Positions 1 to 5,526 are shown, numbered from the stretch's first letter. The stretch is DNA of 6,206 bases from Xanthobacteraceae bacterium (GCA_030040825.1 JASHSY010000353.1:1-6206); one strand, 5' to 3'. The notes: generated by a model not told the origin, from the letters alone. Program-made: numbers and translations.

Positions 1-168
1 CTCCGGCACCGTGCCAAAACGCACGACACAGTCTTCGGTAAAACCGTCGACCAGCGCGTCGATGTTCCACGGCATGAAGAGCGATTCGACGTACCTGACG
101 AAAGCGCGCGCCTCTTCCGCAGTCCGCGGATTGCTGCCTTCATCCTTGCGCAAAGGTTGAGCTGGCAT
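1..168 (-). CDS. SnoaL/NTF2-like protein, N-terminal part (cut by window edge)
   Basis: Only the first 56 residues are visible; the rest lies left of the window. The protein begins MPAQPLRKDEG, then a helical stretch (about residues 19-36) with FVRYVESLF, followed by DALVDGFTEDCVVRFGTVPE. A helix ending in a conserved Phe, then a loop with F-T-E-D and a beta strand, is the usual opening of the cone-shaped SnoaL/NTF2 fold. Members include polyketide cyclases, ketosteroid isomerase-like enzymes and many uncharacterised proteins, so substrate and reaction cannot be given. The ATG start is supported by GGAG (complement of 175-178) six bases upstream. It lies 84 bp downstream of the metallo-hydrolase stop on the same strand, so it could be the third gene of that unit or have its own promoter. 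I see no convincing promoter in the gap. The fold assignment is an inference from a short fragment. Confidence 0.72.
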   Translation of the reverse strand, partial: MPAQPLRKDEGSNPRTAEEARAFVRYVESLFMPWNIDALVDGFTEDCVVRFGTVPE

Positions 169-252
169 GGTTTTCTCCAGATACAATTTTCCCGGTGCCC
201 TGACGGCATGCAAGGGGAGATAACCGGGCAAGTCAACGCGGCAGAAGCGCCC

Positions 253-1359
253 TCACGCTGCCTCGACCCGACCGATCCCGTCGGCCGTGGCGACCGGCCT
301 GAGTTCGCCTTGCCGCAGCATGTAATTCACATGCGCCAGTACTTCGCTGAACGCAAAACCGGTCTGGTGTGGATCGAGCTTGAGGCTGAATACGAACGGT
401 ATCAATTCGGCAGCCGAGCGCGGCGCGGTGCGGCAGGCATCGAAGATCAGGCCGCAGCGGTGGCGGTGATGCGCAATTAGCTCCTCGGCGCGGATATGCA
501 GCCCGTAGAACGGCAGATTGTGTCCCGGCAGTACCAGGACATCGCCGGCGATCTCGGTCTTCAGCGCGTTGAGCGAACGCAAATAGTAGCCGAGCGGATC
601 GCCCTCCGGATCCACTGCGACCACGCTGACATTCGGAGAAATCTTCGCCATCACCTGGTCGGCGCCGAGGAACAGCTTCTCGCCGCGACAGCGCAACATG
701 ACCTGTTCGGGGGAATGACCGCCACCGGTCAGCACGTCGAAGTCGCGTCCGCCAATCCGCACCACGTCGCCGGCAACGATGCGATGATAAGTCGGCGGTA
801 GTCCCGACGTGAGCTTTAGATAAGCGTGTCCGCTGGTGACCACGCGCCGGGTGGTCTCAACGTCGAGACCATGCTCGAGATAGAAGCGGCGGTAATGCTC
901 GGCTTCGAGCGCGCCGGGATCGAGATGGATATTGAGGCTCTGCAGATATTCGGTCGCGGCCATATACAGCGGCACGTTGAACTGCCGCAGCAGAAAGCCG
1001 GCCGCACCGACATGGTCCGGGTGAAAATGGGTGGCGATGATCCGCGTCAGCGGCCGATCGTGCAACATTCCGTCAATGAGCGGCTGCCAGGCCCGCAGCG
1101 TGGCGGCATCGCCAAGACCGGTATCGACAAGCGCCCATCCCTCGTCGTCGTCGATGAAATAAATATTCACGTGGTTGAGGCGAAATGGCAGCGCCAACTG
1201 CATCCATAAGATGCCGGGCGCCACCTCGATCGTCTCTCCAGCCGGCGGGGACGCGCCGTGTGGAAAGACGAGATTAGCTGAAGAGACACGCAAAACACTT
1301 GGCTTGGCCTGCATATGTTCGTGATCGCCCGCGGCTCGCCGAATGTCAACGCCGGCCAC
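253..1359 (-). CDS. MBL-fold metallo-hydrolase
   Basis: This is a metallo-beta-lactamase superfamily hydrolase, probably cytoplasmic because no signal peptide is seen. In 368-residue numbering the metal motif is THFHPDH, with H111, H113, D115 and H116. The remaining ligands are probably H215 in GGGHSPEQ, D234 in LGADQV and H280 in LPGHNLPF. This complete set predicts a binuclear metal site. An early strand pair (VNIYFIDDDEGWALVDTGLG, 65-84) is typical of the fold. The C-terminal part (about 285-350) is helical, as in LACTB2-like and glyoxalase II-like members, and may shape substrate binding. The substrate is unknown. The longest reading starts at GTG 1359, six bases after the methyltransferase stop, with no clear Shine-Dalgarno sequence. 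ATG at 1314 (MQAKPSVL, 353 residues) is equally credible, because residues 1-15 look unstructured. The close spacing suggests co-transcription, and perhaps translational coupling, with the methyltransferase. Confidence 0.9.
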   Translation of the reverse strand: MAGVDIRRAAGDHEHMQAKPSVLRVSSANLVFPHGASPPAGETIEVAPGILWMQLALPFRLNHVNIYFIDDDEGWALVDTGLGDAATLRAWQPLIDGMLHDRPLTRIIATHFHPDHVGAAGFLLRQFNVPLYMAATEYLQSLNIHLDPGALEAEHYRRFYLEHGLDVETTRRVVTSGHAYLKLTSGLPPTYHRIVAGDVVRIGGRDFDVLTGGGHSPEQVMLRCRGEKLFLGADQVMAKISPNVSVVAVDPEGDPLGYYLRSLNALKTEIAGDVLVLPGHNLPFYGLHIRAEELIAHHRHRCGLIFDACRTAPRSAAELIPFVFSLKLDPHQTGFAFSEVLAHVNYMLRQGELRPVATADGIGRVEAA

Positions 1360-1365
1360 GGAAGA

Positions 1366-2067
1366 TCAGACGCGCTGCGCGAGACAAATCCAGTCCCACG
1401 GCTGCGTCCTATCGAGGCGCGAGCGCCGCAGGCCCTCGCTAGACCACGAATAGGCAACACGGCTGAGCTGCTTCACCTTGAAGCCGTGATGCGCAAGGAC
1501 CGATTCAAGCTCGGCGCGCTCGAAGTGTTTCTGCCAGCTGTCCTCCCGCCGCACCAACCCGTTGTCCTTTGAAACCAGCCGGTGATTTTTCCGCAAGTAT
1601 CGTTGTTCGACCATGCGGTTCGATTCAAGCGACGGCACAACCACCAGCGCATACCCGCGTGGCTTAGTTACTTTCGCAAGGCACCGCCACAGGGCGTTGC
1701 GCTTGGCTGGACTCGGCGATGTGATCACGTTCATGCACACCGTGAGGTCGGCGCGCGTACCGATTGCCTTGAATGCGCTTGCAATGTCGGCGACAAGCCA
1801 TGTGATCCCGGGCTGCGCCATGCAGCGGTCCTTGGCCCGGGCGATGATCTGCGCGGCAAAGTCGACGGCTATCACCTCGCGAAACCGGCGGCCGAATTTC
1901 TGAACGAAGCTGCCGAGCCCGCATCCGAGATCGACCAGCACGGCGTTTTGCGGCAGCCGCGCGCCGCGCACGAACCGGCTTAACTGATTGTTGACCTCGT
2001 CTGCGGTAACGTCGCAGATTGCTTCCTCAAATTCGTCCGCGTGCAGATTCCATTCATGTTTGTTCAC
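1366..2067 (-). CDS. Class I SAM-dependent methyltransferase
   Basis: The 233-residue protein carries the class I methyltransferase signature. Motif I is VLVDLGCGLGSF (43-54), the glycine-rich SAM-binding loop. The strand VIAVDFA (65-71) provides an acidic residue, D69, expected to hold the ribose hydroxyls. VADIA (92-96) supplies D94 near the adenine, and GYALVVVPSLES (138-149) is the motif III strand. The C-terminal third is basic and ends near PWDWICLAQ, probably forming the acceptor-specific part. The acceptor is unknown; the small size and helical N-terminus fit small-molecule methyltransferases but do not prove it. The GTG start is well supported by AAGGAA (complement of 2075-2080) seven bases upstream. 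It is first in a minus-strand unit followed directly by the metallo-hydrolase. A promoter should lie in 2068-2200, but no clear -35/-10 pair stands out. Confidence 0.9.
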   Translation of the reverse strand: MNKHEWNLHADEFEEAICDVTADEVNNQLSRFVRGARLPQNAVLVDLGCGLGSFVQKFGRRFREVIAVDFAAQIIARAKDRCMAQPGITWLVADIASAFKAIGTRADLTVCMNVITSPSPAKRNALWRCLAKVTKPRGYALVVVPSLESNRMVEQRYLRKNHRLVSKDNGLVRREDSWQKHFERAELESVLAHHGFKVKQLSRVAYSWSSEGLRRSRLDRTQPWDWICLAQRV

Positions 2068-2298
2068 GAAGCGCTTCCTTGCATCGATTTTGATCGGGAA
2101 ATCTGCAAAGCAACCAAACTAACGACGACGCCACCCTTCCGGAAATAAACGCAGCGAATCAGGTACGCGTTGCGGCCAAAGCCGTCATCTGATTGAATGG
2201 ACTGGAAATCAATTCGACTTGCCTTTTTTTCAACAAAAAAGCGGCGCGGGCGTTCAAAGAATCAACAAAAGCACGTGACGCGCGCGATCGGACCAAAA

Positions 2299-2317
2299 GT
2301 GACCAAAATTTGATCAC
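2299..2317. promoter_or_regulatory. Imperfect 19-bp palindrome, operator-like
   Basis: GTGACCAAA, a central A, then TTTGATCAC form two 9-bp arms that match at eight of nine positions. The symmetry and length fit the site of a dimeric helix-turn-helix repressor. The right arm overlaps the TTGATC candidate -35 box, so binding could block a plus-strand promoter. The regulator is unknown, and no regulator gene lies within the window. This is pattern evidence only. Confidence 0.35.
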
Positions 2318-2338
2318 TTCTGCCACCAAATAAATACT
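2310..2338 (+). promoter_or_regulatory. Possible sigma70-type promoter, plus strand
   Basis: TTGATC (2310-2315) and AATACT (2333-2338) are separated by 17 bases and match the TTGACA/TATAAT consensus at five and four of six positions. A transcript would start near 2345, run into the tandem hairpins ending at 2419 and 2463, and could continue into the gene at 2515. The surrounding AT-rich sequence contrasts with the GC-rich coding DNA, which raises chance matches, so confidence is low. Confidence 0.3.
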
Positions 2339-2391
2339 TGCCATGCAAAATTGGGACACTCAAAGAATCATCAGGATGCTATGACCATCGC

Positions 2392-2419
2392 GCGCCTCGC
2401 CGTTCAGCGAGGCGCTTTT
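2392..2419 (+). terminator. Rho-independent terminator, first of a tandem pair
   Basis: The arms GCGCCTCGC (2392-2400) and GCGAGGCGC (2407-2415) pair perfectly over 9 bp around the six-base loop CGTTCA and are followed by TTTT (2416-2419). The other direction lacks a T-run, so the hairpin reads as a plus-strand terminator. No convincing plus-strand gene lies upstream in the window. It therefore probably ends a small RNA, or acts as an attenuator in the leader of the gene at 2515. Confidence 0.7.
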
Positions 2420-2431
2420 GTTGGTAAAAGC

Positions 2432-2463
2432 CTCGTCCAAACTTCACGGTTTGGGCGAGTTTT
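2432..2463 (+). terminator. Rho-independent terminator-like hairpin, second of the pair
   Basis: CTCGTCCAAAC (2432-2442) pairs with GTTTGGGCGAG (2449-2459) over 11 bp including one G-U pair, around the loop TTCACG. TTTT follows at 2460-2463. It sits 12 bases after the first hairpin's T-run and 51 bases before the ATG at 2515. A third pairing between CGAG..GCTTTT (2408-2419) and AAAAGCCTCG (2426-2435) would use parts of both hairpins, so the two terminators and this alternative stem are mutually exclusive. Confidence 0.6.
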
Positions 2464-2514
2464 CGTCTGGGGTGGAAAACAAAATGCATCGTCAACAACA
2501 CGGGGACCTCTTGG

Positions 2515-3051
2515 ATGAAAGCGATGACGTTACTGGCCGCGGTTGCGGCCCTATCGGTATTTTCGCAATCCGCGCATGCACGCGGACATTATCATTGGCA
2601 TAGCGCCGCACACGCGCCGCGATATTTTGATTCGGCGCCGGCGGCAGCAGACTCCTGGGGCGCGTCATGGACTGGCGCGTCATGGACTGGCGCGTCTCGG
2701 AGTGATCCGTCTTGGACGGGCGCGGCTTGGACCGCTGCCTCAGAGTTCCACTCCAGTCGGCACGCAGCAAGCGCTGGCTACGGCGGCCGGCCGCGCGCCT
2801 GGTGCGGCTGGGAAATGCGCCAGCTGGTCGGTAGCGATCCGGGGCCGGAGTACAATCTGGCCCGCAACTGGGCGCATTGGGGACATGCCGGCCCGCCTGG
2901 CATCGGCGCAGTGGTTGTGTGGGCGCACCACGTCGGCAAGATCGTCGGCCAGGAGAATGGCAAGTGGATTATTCAATCGGGCAATGACGGCAACCGCGTG
3001 CGCACGCGGCCGCTGCCGATCGGCAACGCCATCGCGATCAGGTGGAGCTAA
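2515..3051 (+). CDS. Exported protein with SWTGA repeats and a Cys/His amidase-like domain
   Basis: This 178-residue protein has a clear signal peptide: MKAMTLLAAVAALSVFSQ is hydrophobic and ends at SAHA, with cleavage predicted after residue 22. Residues 23-45 are rich in His and Ala. Residues 50-75 contain three SWTGA copies plus a degenerate AWTAA. The C-terminal domain (about 92-178) has AWCGW (C97), NLARNWAHWG (114-123), GAVVVWAHHVGKIVG (131-145; H138/H139) and SGNDGNRV (155-162). The order Cys, NW..WG, HVG, GN-D resembles small Cys/His peptidase-amidase domains of the NlpC/P60-CHAP type, such as the TIGR02594 group. C97 would then be the nucleophile and H139 the base. Cell-wall hydrolysis is an inference; a non-enzymatic role is possible. 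The start has GGGGA (2502-2506) eight bases upstream. ATG 2524 is an alternative start. The gene stands alone, with a hairpin downstream and the structured leader upstream. Confidence 0.82.
   Translation: MKAMTLLAAVAALSVFSQSAHARGHYHWHSAAHAPRYFDSAPAAADSWGASWTGASWTGASRSDPSWTGAAWTAASEFHSSRHAASAGYGGRPRAWCGWEMRQLVGSDPGPEYNLARNWAHWGHAGPPGIGAVVVWAHHVGKIVGQENGKWIIQSGNDGNRVRTRPLPIGNAIAIRWS
2661..2690 (+). repeat. Perfect 15-bp tandem repeat, two copies
   Basis: CGCGTCATGGACTGG occurs back to back at 2661-2675 and 2676-2690, and a third copy begins CGCGTC at 2691 before diverging. The unit is five codons long, so copy changes keep the frame and add or remove one SWTGA unit in the exported protein. Diverged copies encode further SWTGA-like motifs downstream. 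Confidence 0.9.
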
Positions 3052-3080
3052 ACCTCGACCGCTTGTCTCCGCCACGTAAA

Positions 3081-3107
3081 ACGGCCGCCCGGACGACGGG
3101 CGGCCGT
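3081..3107 (+). terminator. Perfect 11-bp hairpin after the exported-protein gene
   Basis: ACGGCCGCCCG (3081-3091) and CGGGCGGCCGT (3097-3107) are exact inverted copies around the loop GACGA, 29 bases after the stop at 3051. On the plus strand only the weak T-bearing sequence CGTTCGTT follows. On the minus strand the stem is followed by TTTT. Its position argues for terminating the plus-strand gene. The poor T-run leaves termination strength uncertain. Confidence 0.65.
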
Positions 3108-3199
3108 CGTTCGTTGCTGCTACCACTGACCGGAGTCGTCAACTTTACGGCGACGCGGCAATCGGCGATCATTTAGGCGGCTCGGGATCATCTTTACAA

Positions 3200-4096
3200 A
3201 TGACCGACATCCTGAAAACGCCGCCGGAGCGCTTTGCCGATCTGCCCGGCTTTGCCTGGCGAGCGCACAGCCGCGCCGATCTGCGAGGTTACTCGGGATT
3301 GTCGATGGCTTATCTCGACGAGGGGCCGACAAACGCGCCGGTCTTTCTTTGTCTGCACGGCGAGCCGACCTGGAGTTACCTGTTCCGCCGCATGATCCCG
3401 CATTTTCTTGCGGCCGGCGGTCGTGTTGTCGCGCCGGATTATTTCGGTTTCGGCCGCTCCGACAAACCCACGGAAGACGGCGTCTACACTTTCAATTTCC
3501 ATCGCGACAGTCTGCTCGCCTTCGTTCGCATCCTTGACCTCGAGGACATAACCCTGGTCGTGCAGGATTGGGGTGGTTTGCTTGGCCTGACGCTGCCGAT
3601 GGAAATGCCCGAGCGTTTTCGACGCCTGATTGTCATGAATACGGCGCTACCGACCGGTGACGTTCCGCTCAGCAAGGGCTTTCTCGATTGGCGCGCATTC
3701 TCCAACAGCCACCCGGACATGGCGATCGGCAAGTTGATGAAACAAACCTGTCCGCATCTGACGCCGGCGGAAGTGGCAGCTTATGAGGCGCCCTGTCCGG
3801 ACGCGCGCTTCAAGGCCGGCGTCCGGCAGTTTCCCAAGCTGGTGCCGGAATTTCCCGACAGCGACGGCGCTGCCATCGGCCGCGCCGCGCGGCAATTCTG
3901 GCGCAACGATTGGCGAGGCCGAAGCGTCATGGCGATTGGCATGACCGATCCAGTGCTCGGTCCGCCGGTGATGCGTGCGCTTCACCGCGACATCAAAGGC
4001 TGCCCGCCACCGCTCGAATTCGCCCAGGCCGGCCATTTCGTGCAGGAATGGGGTGACAAGGTTGCGCCCGCCGCGCTTGCGGCATTGCAAGGCTGA
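3200..4096 (+). CDS. Haloalkane dehalogenase, HLD-I (DhlA-like)
   Basis: This 298-residue alpha/beta-hydrolase closely follows Xanthobacter DhlA. Such enzymes cleave carbon-halogen bonds hydrolytically in the cytoplasm, releasing an alcohol and halide without cofactors. HGEPTWSYL (53-61) carries the oxyanion region. VVQDWGG (120-126) gives nucleophile D123 and halide-binding W124. FLDWRAF (161-167) gives W164, which aligns with the second halide-binding Trp (DhlA W175). AIGMTD (245-250) gives the acid D250, and AGHFVQEWG (277-285) gives the base H279. Acid placement after strand 7 and the Trp/Trp halide site define HLD-I. The cap between MN (146-147) and W164 is about ten residues shorter than in DhlA. 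Sequence cannot settle the substrate; related enzymes may prefer other halides or act weakly. The ATG fits the family N-terminus, although the only purine run (GGGA, 3184-3187) is 12 bases upstream. The crotonase gene follows 139 bp later. Confidence 0.93.
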   Translation: MTDILKTPPERFADLPGFAWRAHSRADLRGYSGLSMAYLDEGPTNAPVFLCLHGEPTWSYLFRRMIPHFLAAGGRVVAPDYFGFGRSDKPTEDGVYTFNFHRDSLLAFVRILDLEDITLVVQDWGGLLGLTLPMEMPERFRRLIVMNTALPTGDVPLSKGFLDWRAFSNSHPDMAIGKLMKQTCPHLTPAEVAAYEAPCPDARFKAGVRQFPKLVPEFPDSDGAAIGRAARQFWRNDWRGRSVMAIGMTDPVLGPPVMRALHRDIKGCPPPLEFAQAGHFVQEWGDKVAPAALAALQG

Positions 4097-4235
4097 TGAG
4101 CGATGCGCTTTAACTTTGTTGCTACCGCGCCGTTAGCCTGCCTCACCGCCAGCTTCATGCAGCGAGAATTCCATGCGCCGCGTCCGGTAGCGTCCGTCGA
4201 TAACGAAGCCTCGCACGGAATAACAGGAGACGCCG

Positions 4236-5096
4236 ATGCCCAAGGTGATTTACGAGAAAGACGGCAGGATCGGGCGCATCACGCTGAACCGGCCGCAGGT
4301 GATGAACGCCATTGACGACGAACTGCCGGTCGAACTCGCCGATTCCGTAGCGCGCGCCAATGCCGACGCCGGCGTTCATGTCATCGTGCTCGCTGGGGCC
4401 GGCAAAGCTTTTTGCGCCGGCTACGACCTCGCCTATTACGCGGAAGCAAGCGGCGGCACCGGCAACAACATCACTCAGGATATGCCGTGGGACCCGATGA
4501 AGGACTACGCGTTTATGATGCGCAACACCGAGCTGTTCATGAGCCTGTGGCGTTCGCACCGGCCGGTGATTTGCAAAGTCCACGGCTATGCGGTTGCCGG
4601 CGGTTCCGACATCGCGCTCTGTGCGGATCTCATTGTCATGAGTACCGACGCGCAGATCGGCTACATGCCGACGCGGGTCTGGGGCTGCCCGACCACCGCC
4701 ATGTGGGTCTATCGCATGGGCGCGGAGCGAGCAAAACGCATGGTGTTGACCGGCGACAAGATCACCGGCGCGGAAGCCGAGAAGCTCGGACTGGTGCTGA
4801 AAGCGGTGCCACCGGAGGAGCTCGACGCCGAGGTCGAAGGGCTGGCGCAGCGCATGGCGACCGTGCCGGTGAATCAGTTGATGATGCAGAAGCTCGTCGT
4901 CAACCAGGCGATCGAAGCGATGGGACTGCATACCACGCAGCTTATCGCCACCGTATTCGACGGCATCACTCGTCACTCGCCCGAAGGCCTGAACTTCAAG
5001 AAGCGGGCGGAAACAGCGGGCTGGAAAGCGGCCGTGCGCGATCGCGACAACGGCACCTGGGATTGGACCGAGAACCGGCCGATCAACCCGCGCTGA
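4236..5096 (+). CDS. Enoyl-CoA hydratase/isomerase (crotonase) family protein with atypical active site
   Basis: This 286-residue protein has the crotonase fold, which binds acyl-CoA and stabilises enolate intermediates through two backbone NH groups. The opening IGRITLNRPQVMNAID (12-27), the first oxyanion segment GKAFCAGYDL (56-65) and the second, HGYAVAGGSDIAL (116-128), are clear. LTGDKITGAEAEKLGLV (171-187) is the usual later motif. In classical hydratases two glutamates activate water. Here the first is D125, and the second position falls at P145/T146 in IGYMPTRVWG, so neither is Glu. Normal hydratase activity is therefore doubtful; isomerase, hydrolase, lyase or another CoA reaction is possible. 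The C-terminus (about 250-286) is rich in charged residues and Trp. The ATG has AGGAG (4225-4229) six bases upstream. The 139-bp gap after the dehalogenase permits either a shared transcript or a separate promoter. It converges with the phasin-like gene, leaving 21 bp between stops. Confidence 0.92.
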   Translation: MPKVIYEKDGRIGRITLNRPQVMNAIDDELPVELADSVARANADAGVHVIVLAGAGKAFCAGYDLAYYAEASGGTGNNITQDMPWDPMKDYAFMMRNTELFMSLWRSHRPVICKVHGYAVAGGSDIALCADLIVMSTDAQIGYMPTRVWGCPTTAMWVYRMGAERAKRMVLTGDKITGAEAEKLGLVLKAVPPEELDAEVEGLAQRMATVPVNQLMMQKLVVNQAIEAMGLHTTQLIATVFDGITRHSPEGLNFKKRAETAGWKAAVRDRDNGTWDWTENRPINPR

Positions 5097-5117
5097 GCCG
5101 CAACCGCGGTGCGCCGT

Positions 5118-5486
5118 TTAATGCGCGGTCGCCAACAGCCGCCTGCTATTGGCGTGCACCTGACGGCGCAGGGGCTGGTAGGCTTCCTCAGCGGCTTCAT
5201 AGACACCGCGTCCACGCGCCAAGGCGCGCTCGGCGGCGGCCTGCACGTCGGCGAATGCAACCATCTTCTCGGCAATCATGCGGCCAGCCTCGACCGCGGC
5301 CTGCGGATCGTTTGACGCAAACAGCATCAGACGCGCCGAGATGACGGCCTGCGCCTCGCAAGTGAAGCGCACCGCCTCGCAGCAGTTTCCCCAAAACTTC
5401 AACATGGGCGTTTCCAGGATCGGCGCGGCTGGACGACGCACGACCGGGGCAATATCGCTCAAACTTTCAAAAATTGATTTTCGCAA
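5118..5486 (-). CDS. Small phasin-like helical protein, function unknown
   Basis: This 122-residue protein is almost wholly helical with no signal peptide or membrane span. The segment from about residue 30 to 110 is a long amphipathic helix pattern rich in Ala, Glu, Arg and Gln, for example MIAEKMVAFADVQAAAERAL. That resembles phasin-family proteins, which coat polyhydroxyalkanoate granules and are common in Bradyrhizobium-like bacteria. The similarity is one of style, so granule binding is only a suggestion. The longest frame starts at TTG 5486, right after an in-frame stop region with no ATG or GTG, and no well-spaced Shine-Dalgarno sequence is present. ATG at 5405 (MLKFWGN, 95 residues) has GGAA six bases upstream and may be the true start. 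The frame's hydrophobic and acidic residue spacing is maintained before that Met, so the start remains open. It lies downstream of the RcnB-like gene but behind that gene's terminator. Confidence 0.7.
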   Translation of the reverse strand: MRKSIFESLSDIAPVVRRPAAPILETPMLKFWGNCCEAVRFTCEAQAVISARLMLFASNDPQAAVEAGRMIAEKMVAFADVQAAAERALARGRGVYEAAEEAYQPLRRQVHANSRRLLATAH

Positions 5487-5526
5487 TCCGTTAGAATTGT
5501 TCGGATCGGCTTAAACCGCCGCGGCC

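Larger units (their letters stand above)
2068..2514. other. 447-bp divergent intergenic region with regulatory structure
   Basis: This gap separates the minus-strand methyltransferase from the plus-strand secreted-protein gene. From left to right it holds the methyltransferase leader (about 2068-2160), an AT-rich patch with a weak T-run/A-run hairpin (2223-2241), two copies of GACCAAAA ten bases apart (2291, 2301), an imperfect palindrome (2299-2317), a possible plus-strand promoter (2310-2338) and two tandem plus-strand hairpins followed by TTTT (2392-2463). An 11-bp direct repeat TCAAAGAATCA occurs at 2254-2264 and 2360-2370. The 66-residue minus-strand open frame at 2159-2359 lacks any recognisable domain and I do not consider it a gene. 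A 45-codon plus-strand frame (2381-2518) overlaps the next gene by ATGA but is only tentative. Confidence 0.6.

Noticed and set aside
2159..2359. 66-residue minus-strand open frame in the intergenic region
   Set aside because: It has no recognisable domain, spans the palindrome and candidate promoter, and its composition follows the local AT-rich DNA rather than coding sequence.
4121..4191. Inverted repeat GCTACCG / CGGTAGC between the dehalogenase and crotonase-family genes
   Set aside because: The arms are only 7 bp and 57 bases apart without a T-run, so a terminator or defined operator is not supported.
4155..4976. 273-residue minus-strand frame opposite the crotonase-family gene
   Set aside because: It is His/Arg-rich low-order sequence antisense to a clear enzyme gene with a strong ribosome binding site, as expected of a shadow frame in GC-rich DNA.
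4236..5096. Possibility that the crotonase-family protein is a 4-chlorobenzoyl-CoA-type dehalogenase
   Set aside because: The neighbouring haloalkane dehalogenase prompted the idea, but the nucleophilic Asp expected in the G-N-D segment is replaced here by C-P-T (151-153).
4412..5344. 310-residue plus-strand frame overlapping the crotonase-family gene
   Set aside because: It is in a different frame from the recognised enzyme, extremely Arg-rich, and has no domain.
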